A stretch of 64,000 bases of DNA, taken from positions 1-64,000 of the forward strand of contig CASFQC010000007.1 of assembly GCA_949296415.1 (NCBI GenBank). The letters run 5' to 3'. This document shows, piece after piece, positions 41,721-49,931 of this stretch. Within the stretch, counting starts at the first letter, position 1. Each line of letters begins with the position of its first letter. A program made the position numbers and the translations under genes. Source of the stretch: an uncultured Bacteroides sp. (GTDB lineage: Bacteria > Bacteroidota > Bacteroidia > Bacteroidales > Bacteroidaceae). The notes under the pieces were generated by a model that was given only the letters and a program-made list of their open reading frames with translations, was not told the DNA's origin and ran no database searches.

Positions 41721-43130
41721 TTACAACACAAATTTTTCTCCTTGGTAGAAGCGCAGGAGTCCCGCATTGAGCAATGCCATGTATTTGGCTTGTAGAAGGG
41801 ATTGTCTGGCACTGAGCAGGTTGTTCTTTTCGGTTATCAGTTCTACCGTGTTTTTCATGCCTACGTTGAACTGTTCGCTTACCAAATCGTAGCTGGCTTG
41901 TGCGCTTTTCACTTGTTGCTGGGCGGCCACATATTGTTTCTGGGCGCTGTTGGCGTCAAGCCAGAAACCTTCTATGGTTCTGTATAGTTCTTTTTGGAGG
42001 TCGAGCAAGTCCAGCATGCTGGTCTGTTTTTGCAGCTTGGCTTTGTTTACGGCACTCTTTGTCTGCCTGCGGTCGAATATGGGGATGCTCAGGGTGACTC
42101 CCAGCGAGTTGTTCCAGTTTTGTTTTATCTGTTCGCTGAAGCTGAAGTCGTTTCCGTTGGCGTTCGTGCTTCCTATGCCTGCACTCAGGCTGACGGACGG
42201 TATGTATCCGGACTTGGCCGACTTGATGCTGAGTTCTGAGGCTTCTATGTTCAGCTGTCCCGACTCTATTTCCGGCCTCAGGCTGAGCGCCGTGCGGAAT
42301 ACGTCATCTTTCTGCGGAAGGGGGACCAACACATCGGCATCGTCCAGTTCGGGGATTGACAGTTCCATCTCGTAGCTTCCGTCCAGTTCCAGCAGTTGTT
42401 TCAGTTGTAGTTTGTAATCTTGCAGGGTGGCTTGTGCCGTTACCAGCTGATAGTTGTCCGTGCTTACCTGCGATTCAAGTTGTGCCAGGTCTGCGGGAGC
42501 CAGACTTCCGGCCTTGAGCAGTTCCTTGCCCCGTTCGTACTGTGCCTGACTCACTTGGAGTGTACCCTCGTTTATCTTGACCGCTTCGGCGGCATAGAGG
42601 ATTTGCATGTACGTCTGCATAATGCTTTCTTCTATGCTGTTCTCGCTCTCGGCAATGTCCAGCTGTGCTATCCTGTTGTTCAGCTTCTGTTGCTTTATGG
42701 CGTTCAGTCTGCTGCCTCCGTTGTAAAGGGTCCAGTTGGCGTCTATGCCGTAAGTGCCGTTATACGAGGTCTTGCTTTGGCTGGTGGTGATGTTGTCTCC
42801 GCTGATGATGGTGCCGTTGTTGGTGTTCGGACGGTTTACTATGCGTTGGCTGACGCTTGCGTTCAGACTGGGGAACAAATCGGCCTTTGCGCTTTTCACA
42901 TCTTCTTCTGTGCTTTGTGCGTTGATGCGGTTACGCCGGATGGTGATATTGTGTTCCAGTGCGTAGTCTATGCACGATTGCAGGGTCCATTGTTGCGGCA
43001 GGCTGTCTGTCACGGTTTCCTGCCGCGTTTCTTTTTGTGGCGTGCTGTCGCTCTCTGGCGATTGTGCGTATAGGCTTATGCTCTCAGCCGCACATAACAT
43101 CAGGATGAACAGTTTTTCTGTTTTCTTCAT
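41721..43130 (-). CDS. TolC-family outer-membrane efflux protein
   Basis: 469 residues with a signal peptide (MKKTEKLFILMLCAAE, cleaved near LYAQ). Two homologous halves contain long helical stretches, for example AADLAQLESQVSTDNYQL, and the second half repeats the pattern (VKSAQASYDLVSEQFNVG). It forms the trimeric outer-membrane and periplasmic channel of the efflux system encoded downstream. It is the first gene of the operon and is preceded by a TAnnTTTG box. The substrate of the pump is unknown; macrolides, peptides and lipoproteins are known for related MacAB systems. Confidence 0.94.
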   Translation of the reverse strand: MKKTEKLFILMLCAAESISLYAQSPESDSTPQKETRQETVTDSLPQQWTLQSCIDYALEHNITIRRNRINAQSTEEDVKSAKADLFPSLNASVSQRIVNRPNTNNGTIISGDNITTSQSKTSYNGTYGIDANWTLYNGGSRLNAIKQQKLNNRIAQLDIAESENSIEESIMQTYMQILYAAEAVKINEGTLQVSQAQYERGKELLKAGSLAPADLAQLESQVSTDNYQLVTAQATLQDYKLQLKQLLELDGSYEMELSIPELDDADVLVPLPQKDDVFRTALSLRPEIESGQLNIEASELSIKSAKSGYIPSVSLSAGIGSTNANGNDFSFSEQIKQNWNNSLGVTLSIPIFDRRQTKSAVNKAKLQKQTSMLDLLDLQKELYRTIEGFWLDANSAQKQYVAAQQQVKSAQASYDLVSEQFNVGMKNTVELITEKNNLLSARQSLLQAKYMALLNAGLLRFYQGEKFVL

Positions 43131-43182
43131 ATCCTTGTTCTGAATTTGTTTTCAACTTACTGACTTTTTGCCTTAGTTGCCG

Positions 43183-43190
43183 CAAAAGTA
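43183..43190 (-). promoter_or_regulatory. -7 promoter box of the tolC-macAB operon
   Basis: TACTTTTG on the minus strand, 52 nt upstream of the tolC-like ATG. Confidence 0.65.
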
Positions 43191-43431
43191 ACGAGACCGG
43201 TACTTCTCTGCAAGACAGATGGAAAATGGGAACATTTTTGCCGCCGGATTACTTTTTCTTACCGACAGAACATGCTTCTCCCATTTGTCCGTTTCCTGTG
43301 CTTTTTAACAGTACCGTTGAGGGGTTTGTCTTTTTGTCGGCCAGAGGCTTCCGTTGCTTTCATAGAGATGTTAAAACGCCCATAATGCTGACACACCCTT
43401 TCCGGGAAAGGTCTGTTCAAGAAAGAAGGAA

Positions 43432-43508
43432 TGAATATTTATGCGAAAGCCATTGCATATTTATGCAGAAAAAGCCCCGATTCGGGATGTCTGATGAATA
43501 TTTATGCA
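43432..43508. promoter_or_regulatory. Three ArgR-box-like sites
   Basis: TGAATATTTATGCG (43432-43445), TGCATATTTATGCA (43454-43467) and TGAATATTTATGCA (43495-43508) share TGnATATTTATGC. They resemble the TGnATnnnnATnCA arginine-repressor box. A small palindrome, CCCGATTCGGG, lies between the second and third. The nearest genes are tolC (start 302 nt away, minus) and the cyd promoter (about 430 nt away, plus); neither is an arginine gene. Confidence 0.45.
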
Positions 43509-43548
43509 TTTGTCTCCCGACAAGAAAGCGGTAAAAGCCGGACGGATA

Positions 43549-43614
43549 ACCTGTTGTCCGTCGGCTGGTGACCTGTTATCCGTCTGCTGGGCATATATTA
43601 TCTGTCGGCAAACA
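43549..43614. repeat. 22-bp-period degenerate tandem array, family 2, copy F
   Basis: Three 22-nt units start at 43549, 43571 and 43593. The first two begin ACCTGTTGTCCGTC and ACCTGTTATCCGTC. Read on the minus strand they match the array at 10,203-10,290. The rest of the 923-nt divergent gap (43,615-43,941) shows nothing recognised. Confidence 0.65.
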
Positions 43615-43941
43615 AGCCTCTGGCAGGTTTTCTTGAGAGAAAAACGTGTTTTTTCTCCATATTTTGAACGAATGCGAAGTGTTAAAATATGAACGTAATA
43701 TGCTATGCCACAGATAAAAATGTCGGAAAATCCCGAAAATGCCTGCATCCTTTCCCACCAAGCTTCCGTCTGTCCGGAAATACGCGATTCTCCGTGTTAA
43801 AGGAAAGCAAAGTGTCAGATTGTTATTTCTGGCAGCGTCCGTCGGAAGAGAGAATGGTGGTTTTCTGTGTCGGCACAAGGCTTCCCAAAACAGCTCCTGG
43901 ATGAAAAAAAACGTACCGACAGCATATTTTGGAGACTTTTC

Positions 43942-43974
43942 TTTGGCTCAAAGCTTAAAGTCTCGCTATATTTG
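43942..43974 (+). promoter_or_regulatory. Promoter of the cytochrome bd operon
   Basis: TTTG at 43942-43945 and TATATTTG at 43967-43974 with a 21-nt spacer. Both halves of the Bacteroidetes promoter are present, about 80 nt before the DUF4492 start. Confidence 0.75.
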
Positions 43975-44053
43975 TGGTCAGGTGTTATAACCTGCATGAA
44001 TGTTCTTTTTGACTGGTTTCCGGACCTGTGTGAATCTCAAGCTTTTTTGGATT

Positions 44054-44269
44054 ATGACTATATCTTTCGTTAATATATGGCGCTTTTATCGTGACGGGTT
44101 CCGCAATATGACATGGGGACGTGTGTTGTGGCTCATTATCCTGCTGAAGCTGTTCGTCCTTTTTGCGGTGCTCCGCCTGTTTTTCTTTCCCGATTACATA
44201 GACCGTGTGGCCGGAGACAACGGGGAAAGCTATGTGAGTGGCGAACTGATAGACCGTGCGGCGGAATAG
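44054..44269 (+). CDS. Small DUF4492 membrane protein of the cytochrome bd operon
   Basis: 71 residues from the ATG at 44054. The start FVNIWRFYRDGFRNMTWGR and the single hydrophobic segment VLWLIILLKLFVLFAVLRLF, followed by FFPDYI, match DUF4492, a family found next to cydAB in Bacteroidetes. One membrane span with a short cytoplasmic start is expected. By analogy with the tiny CydX/CydS subunits it may stabilise the oxidase, but that is inference. The cydA ATG is 51 nt downstream. An upstream ATG at 44000 adds residues unlike the family. Confidence 0.82.
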   Translation: MTISFVNIWRFYRDGFRNMTWGRVLWLIILLKLFVLFAVLRLFFFPDYIDRVAGDNGESYVSGELIDRAAE

Positions 44270-44320
44270 CCGGTGTCCTTTGATTTTGTTTTTTTGTTAT
44301 ATAATCAATCTTTTATCTCT

Positions 44321-45871
44321 ATGTTGGATCATATAGACACTTCACTTATCGATTGGTCAAGAGCACAGTTTGCCTTGACTGCTATCTATCATTGGATTTT
44401 TGTACCGTTGACATTGGGACTGGCGGTCATTATGGGTATTATGGAGACGGTCTATTACCGTACCAAGGACGTATTCTGGAAGCGTACGGCCCAGTTCTGG
44501 ATGAAACTGTTCGGCATCAATTTTGCCGTCGGTGTGGCTACCGGACTGATTCTGGAGTTTGAGTTCGGTACGAACTGGAGCAACTACAGCTGGTTTGTTG
44601 GCGACATTTTCGGCGCTCCTTTGGCCATAGAAGGCATATTGGCCTTTTTTATGGAAGCTACGTTCATCGCTGTGATGTTTTTCGGGTGGGACAAGGTGAG
44701 CCGCCGGTTCCATCTTGCTTCTACCTGGCTTACAGGCATAGGCGCCACACTGTCGGCCTGGTGGATATTGGTGGCCAATGCCTGGATGCAGAATCCGGTA
44801 GGCATGCGCTTCAATCCGGACACCGCACGCAATGAGATGGTGGATTTTCTGGCTGTGGCCACCTCGCCTATGGCTGTCAACAAGTTCTTTCATGCCGTGT
44901 TGTCCGGTTGGGTACTTGGAGCCGTGTTCGTGGTAGGTGTGGGATGCTGGTACCTGTGGAAAAAACGCGAGAGCCGTTTTGCCATAAGCAGCATCAGGGT
45001 AGGAGCCTGTGTGGGGTTGGCGGCTGCTGTGCTGTCGGCCTGGACAGGCGACGGCTCAGCTTATCAGGTAGCTCAGAAACAACCGATGAAGCTGGCGGCC
45101 ATGGAGGGCCTTTATGAAGGGGAGAAGGGCGCAGGCTTGGTGGCTCTCGGCATACTGAATCCGGACAAACAAACTTCTGACGACGGTGAGCGGCCTTTCC
45201 TGTTCAGAATGGAGATACCCAAGATGTTGTCTTTGCTGGCCGAGAGGAAAGCCGACGCTTTTGTGCCGGGAATTAATGACCTGCTGCAGGGCGGGTATAC
45301 ACTGCAGGACGGAAGCGTCGCGCTGTCCGCACAGGAAAAGATAACACGTGGCAAGGCGGCAATTTCTGCTTTTGCGGATTATAGGATGGCCAAGGAAAGC
45401 GGCGACGAGCGACTGGCCGAGGAATCCGCGCGTGTGTTGGAGGAAAACATGCCGTATTTTGGCTATGGCTATATTAAGGATGTGAACGAGCTGGTGCCGG
45501 ACGTCCCGCTGACTTTCTATATGTTCCGGATTATGGTGGTTCTGGGCGGCTATTTCATCTTGTTCTTTGCCCTTGTGCTGTTCTTTGCCTACAAGAAAAA
45601 TCTTGCCCGCGCGCACTGGCTGCAATGGGTGGCCATGTGGACCATTCCCTTGGGTTATCTGGCCGGGCAGGCAGGATGGGTGGTTGCCGAATGCGGACGC
45701 CAGCCTTGGACTATACAGGATATGTTGCCTACGTGTGCCGCCATATCCAAGCTTGAGGTAGGGTCGGTGCAGACCACTTTCTTCCTGTTCCTTATCCTGT
45801 TTACCATCATGCTGGTGGCCGAGGTGAGGATTATGCTGAAGGCCATACGCAAAGGTCCGGAATTGTCTTGA
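44321..45871 (+). CDS. cydA: Cytochrome bd quinol oxidase subunit I
   Basis: 516 residues. It oxidises quinol and reduces O2 to water at low oxygen, using haems b558, b595 and d. Features include the start SLIDWSRAQFALTAIYHWIF with the haem-ligand His in the first helix, the segment EFGTNWSNYSWFVGDIFGAP, and the conserved GWVVAECGRQPWTIQDMLPT near the C-terminus. The quinol-binding loop region lies between about residues 240 and 370. The ATG at 44321 is preferred over an upstream GTG because family members start just before the SLIDWSR stretch. It lets this anaerobe tolerate and respire nanomolar oxygen. Confidence 0.96.
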   Translation: MLDHIDTSLIDWSRAQFALTAIYHWIFVPLTLGLAVIMGIMETVYYRTKDVFWKRTAQFWMKLFGINFAVGVATGLILEFEFGTNWSNYSWFVGDIFGAPLAIEGILAFFMEATFIAVMFFGWDKVSRRFHLASTWLTGIGATLSAWWILVANAWMQNPVGMRFNPDTARNEMVDFLAVATSPMAVNKFFHAVLSGWVLGAVFVVGVGCWYLWKKRESRFAISSIRVGACVGLAAAVLSAWTGDGSAYQVAQKQPMKLAAMEGLYEGEKGAGLVALGILNPDKQTSDDGERPFLFRMEIPKMLSLLAERKADAFVPGINDLLQGGYTLQDGSVALSAQEKITRGKAAISAFADYRMAKESGDERLAEESARVLEENMPYFGYGYIKDVNELVPDVPLTFYMFRIMVVLGGYFILFFALVLFFAYKKNLARAHWLQWVAMWTIPLGYLAGQAGWVVAECGRQPWTIQDMLPTCAAISKLEVGSVQTTFFLFLILFTIMLVAEVRIMLKAIRKGPELS

Positions 45872-45917
45872 GATATTATGAATAGTTTCGTTTTTATTAA
45901 AAAATATCTGCCTGTAT

Positions 45918-47066
45918 ATGAATAGCTATATTTTTCTTCAACATTATTGGTGGTTTGTCGTTTCCCTGTTAGGGGGACTGTTGGTTTTCCTGTTGTTTGT
46001 ACAGGGGGGCAACTCTTTGTTGTTCTGTTTGGGGAAGACGGAAGAGGAAAGGAAAATGATGGTCAATTCCACTGGACGTAAATGGGAGTTCACCTTTACT
46101 ACGCTGGTCACTTTCGGAGGTGCGTTCTTCGCTTCCTTCCCATTGTTCTACAGTACCAGCTTCGGCGGAGCTTATTGGCTGTGGATGCTTATCCTGTTCA
46201 GCTTTGTGCTGCAGGCCGTAAGCTATGAGTTTCAGTCCAAGGCAGGCAATCTGCTGGGCAAGAACACATATCGCGGCTTCCTGGTGGCCAATGGGATAAT
46301 AGGCCCTGTATTGTTGGGCGGAGCGGTGGCTACGTTCTTTACCGGCTCGGCATTCGTTATAGATAAGGGGAACATGACAGATACGGTGATGCCGGTCATA
46401 AGCCGTTGGGCCAATGCCGGTCACGGTCTGGACGCATTGCTTGATGTGTGGAATGTGGTGTTGGGCATAGCCGTGTTCTTTCTGGCCCGTGTGTTGGGGC
46501 TGCTTTATTTCATCAACAACATATCCGATGACTTGCTGGTGGCCCGCTGTCGCAGGATGGTGATGCCCAACGCCTTGTTTTTCCTGCTGTTCTTCCTGGC
46601 TTTCCTTGTGCGCACGTTGGTGTCCGAAGGCTATGCGGTAAATCCGGCGACAGAGGAAATCTATATGGAGCCATATAAGTACCTGCACAATTTTCTGGCC
46701 ATGCCGTGGGTTCTGGTCCTGTTCCTTATCGGAGTGGGCGGAGTACTCTGGGGCATAGGCTGTACTTTGTTGCGCCCGGCCTTTGACAAAGGCATATGGT
46801 TTGCCGGTACGGGTACGGTGCTGACGGTACTCTCTCTCTTGCTTGTGGCCGGATACAACCATACGGCCTATTATCCTTCTACGGCCGACATCCAAAGCTC
46901 GCTCACACTGTCCAACAGCTGTTCGAGCCAGTTTACGTTGAAGGTCATGGCTTACGTATCCATATTGGTGCCGTTTGTGCTGGCCTATATATTTTATGCC
47001 TGGAGGAGTATTGACAGGCGCAAGATCAATGCCGAGGAGATGCGTAAAAACGAACATACCTATTGA
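45918..47066 (+). CDS. cydB: Cytochrome bd quinol oxidase subunit II
   Basis: 382 residues with multiple membrane segments (for example WWFVVSLLGGLLVFLLFVQG and SFVLQAVSYEFQSKAGN). The start FLQHYWWFVVSLLGG with the GGNSLLFCLGKTEEERKMM motif is typical of CydB. It forms the obligatory heterodimer with CydA. It lies 46 nt after cydA and 4 nt before the GHL10 gene, so all are probably one transcript. Confidence 0.95.
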   Translation: MNSYIFLQHYWWFVVSLLGGLLVFLLFVQGGNSLLFCLGKTEEERKMMVNSTGRKWEFTFTTLVTFGGAFFASFPLFYSTSFGGAYWLWMLILFSFVLQAVSYEFQSKAGNLLGKNTYRGFLVANGIIGPVLLGGAVATFFTGSAFVIDKGNMTDTVMPVISRWANAGHGLDALLDVWNVVLGIAVFFLARVLGLLYFINNISDDLLVARCRRMVMPNALFFLLFFLAFLVRTLVSEGYAVNPATEEIYMEPYKYLHNFLAMPWVLVLFLIGVGGVLWGIGCTLLRPAFDKGIWFAGTGTVLTVLSLLLVAGYNHTAYYPSTADIQSSLTLSNSCSSQFTLKVMAYVSILVPFVLAYIFYAWRSIDRRKINAEEMRKNEHTY

Positions 47067-47070
47067 TGTT

Positions 47071-48573
47071 ATGAAGCGATACATGTTGTTATGCCTTCTG
47101 TGGTGGGTGTCCTGTGCCATCCAGGCACAGGTGGATGAGGTGAATCATCCGAAGCGCGAGTTCAGAGGCGCATGGATGCAGGTGGTGAACGGCCAGTATA
47201 AGGGGTTGCCTACAGACAGTGTCAAGCGGAAGCTGAGAAACGAGCTGGATTTGCTGCGCGAAGCCGGCATCAATGCCGTCATATTCCAGGTAAGACCGGA
47301 AGCCGATGCCTTGTATAACTCACGGCTGGAGCCATGGAGCCGCCACCTTACGGGGAAGCAGGGACAGATGCCCCGTCCGTACTGGGATCCCATGGAGTTC
47401 ATGATAGATGAATGCCATAAGCGGGGCATGGAGTTCCATGCCTGGGTCAATCCTTATAGAGCAAAGACCTCCCTATCGGTCACGCTGGACAGCCTGCACG
47501 TCTACAATATCCATCCCGAATGGTTTGTCACTTACGGGAACCAGTTGTATTTTGATCCGGGACTGCCGGAAAGCAGGCATCACATCTGTATGGTAGTAAG
47601 TGATATCGTGCTCCGTTATGACGTGGATGGCATACATATGGACGATTATTTTTATCCTTATCCCATTGCAGGGCTGAGCTTTCCCGATGACGGGAGCTTC
47701 CGCCGTTATGGAAAGGGCTTTGACAGCAGGGACGACTGGAGACGTCATAACGTGAATCTGCTTATAGAGCAGCTGCACGATACCATCGGTTCCATCAAAC
47801 CTTGGGTGAAGTTCGGCGTGTCGCCTTTCGGCATATACCGTAACCAGTCCAGCGATCCGTTGGGCAGCCGTACCAGCGGGTTGCAGAACTACGACGACCT
47901 GTATGCGGACGTGCTGTTGTGGGCCAGGAACGGGTGGGTGGATTATCTCATCCCGCAGATATATTGGGAAATAGGCCATCCGGTGGCAGACTATGATACC
48001 TTGGTCCGATGGTGGGCACTGCATTCGGAGAACCGTCCGCTGTTCATCGGGCAGTCCGTGCAGAACACGGTGGAGCATGCCGATCCGGATAACCCGCACG
48101 TCAACCAGCTGCCGCGCAAAATGGCATTGCAACGTTCCTTCCAGAGTATAAAAGGAAGCTGTCAATGGTATGCGGGTGCTGTGGTGCAGAACATGGGACG
48201 GTACAGGGACGCGCTTATGACCGGATACCACAAATATCCGGCTCTGCCTCCGGTCTTTGATTTCATAGACAACACTCCTCCCCGTAAAGTGCGTAAGGTA
48301 AAGGACGTATGGACATCGGACGGTCCCGTATTGTTCTGGACTCCTCCCAAGTATAAGGATGAGATGGATCGTGCCGTGCTTTACGTTGTCTATCGGTTTG
48401 CCCATAAGGAGAAGGTTGATCTGGACAATCCCTCGCATATAGTGGCGGTGACCCGCGATACATTCTACCCTCTGCCCTACGGCGACGGAAAGACAAAATA
48501 CCGTTATGTGGTCACTGCTCTTGACCGTCTGCATAATGAATCAAAGGGCGTGAAGAAGACCGTCAGGCTTTGA
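47071..48573 (+). CDS. GHL10-family (DUF187/DigH-like) glycosidase
   Basis: 500 residues with a signal peptide (MKRYMLLCLLWWVSCAIQAQ). The TIM-barrel region opens with HPKREFRGAWMQVVNG and includes AGINAVIFQVRPEADALY, EFHAWVNPYR, DVDGIHMDDYFYPYP (acidic pair at the barrel edge) and YLIPQIYWEIGH, all typical of GHL10. A C-terminal fibronectin-like domain follows. E. coli DigH of this family cleaves denuded peptidoglycan strands, so a cell-wall role is likely. The ATG at 47071, 4 nt after cydB, is chosen because it opens with the signal peptide. Its link to cytochrome bd is unexplained. Confidence 0.88.
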   Translation: MKRYMLLCLLWWVSCAIQAQVDEVNHPKREFRGAWMQVVNGQYKGLPTDSVKRKLRNELDLLREAGINAVIFQVRPEADALYNSRLEPWSRHLTGKQGQMPRPYWDPMEFMIDECHKRGMEFHAWVNPYRAKTSLSVTLDSLHVYNIHPEWFVTYGNQLYFDPGLPESRHHICMVVSDIVLRYDVDGIHMDDYFYPYPIAGLSFPDDGSFRRYGKGFDSRDDWRRHNVNLLIEQLHDTIGSIKPWVKFGVSPFGIYRNQSSDPLGSRTSGLQNYDDLYADVLLWARNGWVDYLIPQIYWEIGHPVADYDTLVRWWALHSENRPLFIGQSVQNTVEHADPDNPHVNQLPRKMALQRSFQSIKGSCQWYAGAVVQNMGRYRDALMTGYHKYPALPPVFDFIDNTPPRKVRKVKDVWTSDGPVLFWTPPKYKDEMDRAVLYVVYRFAHKEKVDLDNPSHIVAVTRDTFYPLPYGDGKTKYRYVVTALDRLHNESKGVKKTVRL

Positions 48574-48597
48574 CGTCATCCTGCTTTATCCGTAAGC

Positions 48598-48617
48598 ACA
48601 TCATCGGTGGATGATGT
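48598..48617. terminator. Weak hairpin between convergent genes
   Basis: ACATCATC pairs with GATGATGT around GGTG, with further short palindromes (CTCCGGCCGGAG and one overlapping the chromate transporter stop). There is no clear T-run, so termination is uncertain. Confidence 0.35.
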
Positions 48618-48653
48618 CTGCTCCGGCCGGAGGAATCATACGGATTTCTGCTG

Positions 48654-49202
48654 TCAGTACAGCAGGAATCCGGCCACCCCGCACAGTACAATCATCAGTA
48701 TGGGGTTCACTTTGAACTTATGGGTGCCTATGAAGGCTGCGGCAAAGATGGCGCAACTCAGGATGAACGAGCGGGTGTCATCGGTAGGGGAGCCGAAGTT
48801 CTCCGCGTTCATCAGTACCAGAGCTGCCGATGCCAGCAGTCCTACTACGGCAGGTCTGAGACCTGAGAATACGGCTTCCACGGCCGGATGTTTCCGGTAT
48901 TTCAGAAAGAACCGGCTGATGGTAAGCATCAGTATGAACGACGGCAGTACCACGGCGAATGTGGCTATGACGGACCCCCACACATTTCCCGTAGCCGTGA
49001 ATCCAACATAGGTGGCCGAGTTGATGCCTATGGGCCCGGGTGTCATCTGGCTTATGGCCACAATGTCGGTGAATTCCTGGGGAGTGAGCCAGCCGTATCG
49101 GGTGACGACCTCGCCTTGAATCATGGAGAGCATGGCATATCCTCCGCCGAATCCGAACAGTCCTATCTTGAAGAAGGTGTAAAACAATTGTAGGTATATC
49201 AT
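48654..49202 (-). CDS. Chromate-transporter-family half protein, copy 1
   Basis: 182 residues from the ATG at 49202. The start QLFYTFFKIGLFGFGGGYAM and the motif QMTPGPIGINSATYVG are typical of short-chain ChrA proteins. The long frame upstream of 49202 is not protein-like. Two half-size ChrA proteins encoded in tandem form the functional transporter in many bacteria. The pair may export chromate or another oxyanion, or do something else in gut bacteria. It lies 41 nt after copy 2 on the same strand. Confidence 0.9.
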   Translation of the reverse strand: MIYLQLFYTFFKIGLFGFGGGYAMLSMIQGEVVTRYGWLTPQEFTDIVAISQMTPGPIGINSATYVGFTATGNVWGSVIATFAVVLPSFILMLTISRFFLKYRKHPAVEAVFSGLRPAVVGLLASAALVLMNAENFGSPTDDTRSFILSCAIFAAAFIGTHKFKVNPILMIVLCGVAGFLLY

Positions 49203-49243
49203 GTTGGTGGGTAAATGTTTTTCTTTTCCGTACGTTGCGGATG

Positions 49244-49801
49244 TTATTGTGGTTTGGTGGTGTTGTTTTTCATCTTTATCCGGCCCCAGATGTATCCTCC
49301 TGTTCCGGCAGCTATGATAATCCAGATGGGCGAGAATCCCAAGAGCCATATGAGCAGAGCCGATACCACCGGTATCCATAAGTTGCTCCGGTCTATCTTT
49401 GCCGATTTGGCCATACTGAATGTAGGGGCGGCTATCAGCGCGACGACTGCCGGACGTATGCCTTTGAAGATGCGTTCGATGACGGTGTTGTCCTTGAAGC
49501 TATGGAAGAACAAGGCTATGGCCAATATGATAAGGAATGAGGGCAATACCGTGCCCAGTGCAGTGATTATGCTTCCGCGTATGCCTTTCAACCTGTAGCC
49601 TATGAAGATGGATATGTTCACTGCCAATATTCCCGGCGAGGTCTGTGAGATGGCCAGCAGGTCTATGAAATCGTCTTTGGCTATCCATTTGCGCTTGTTC
49701 ACCACTTCTTCCTCTATCAGGGGAACCATGGCGTATCCTCCTCCTATGGTGAACATGCCTATCTTGAAGAAGATGGAGAATGCCTGTAGATAAAAGTTCA
49801 T
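49244..49801 (-). CDS. Chromate-transporter-family half protein, copy 2
   Basis: 185 residues from the ATG at 49801. It starts QAFSIFFKIGMFTIGGGYAM and has SQTSPGILAVNISIFIGYR, the counterpart of the PGP motif in the partner. The two halves are about half the size of classical ChrA (about 400 residues) and resemble its N- and C-halves, so they probably assemble as an antiparallel heterodimer in the inner membrane. It lies downstream of purL, separated by a hairpin. Confidence 0.9.
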   Translation of the reverse strand: MNFYLQAFSIFFKIGMFTIGGGYAMVPLIEEEVVNKRKWIAKDDFIDLLAISQTSPGILAVNISIFIGYRLKGIRGSIITALGTVLPSFLIILAIALFFHSFKDNTVIERIFKGIRPAVVALIAAPTFSMAKSAKIDRSNLWIPVVSALLIWLLGFSPIWIIIAAGTGGYIWGRIKMKNNTTKPQ

Positions 49802-49847
49802 GTCGTTGGAGTTGATAATGTAAGACTTATATGGGAGTGGCAACGGA

Positions 49848-49894
49848 AAGCCCCTGCATCCAGCCCTTGAGGGAGGGAACAGGTGCAGGGGCTT
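49848..49894 (-). terminator. Hairpin between purL and the chromate transporter pair
   Basis: AAGCCCCTGCA pairs perfectly with TGCAGGGGCTT around a 25-nt loop. Only a short T-run follows on the minus strand. It is a likely terminator for purL, possibly partial. Confidence 0.6.
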
Positions 49895-49931
49895 GGTCCT
49901 GTATGTGCCACGTGGGCTTGTCCTTGGAAGG

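Noticed and set aside
45969..47120. 383-codon frame antisense to cydB
   Set aside because: It is His/Gln/Arg-rich with no recognisable domain, and is a shadow of cydB codons.
47473..48534. 353-codon frame antisense to the GHL10 gene
   Set aside because: It has no domain or signal. The sense gene is well supported by motifs throughout.
49844..49930. Considered as a purine riboswitch near purL
   Set aside because: It lies after the purL stop codon, not in its leader, and shows only a simple hairpin.
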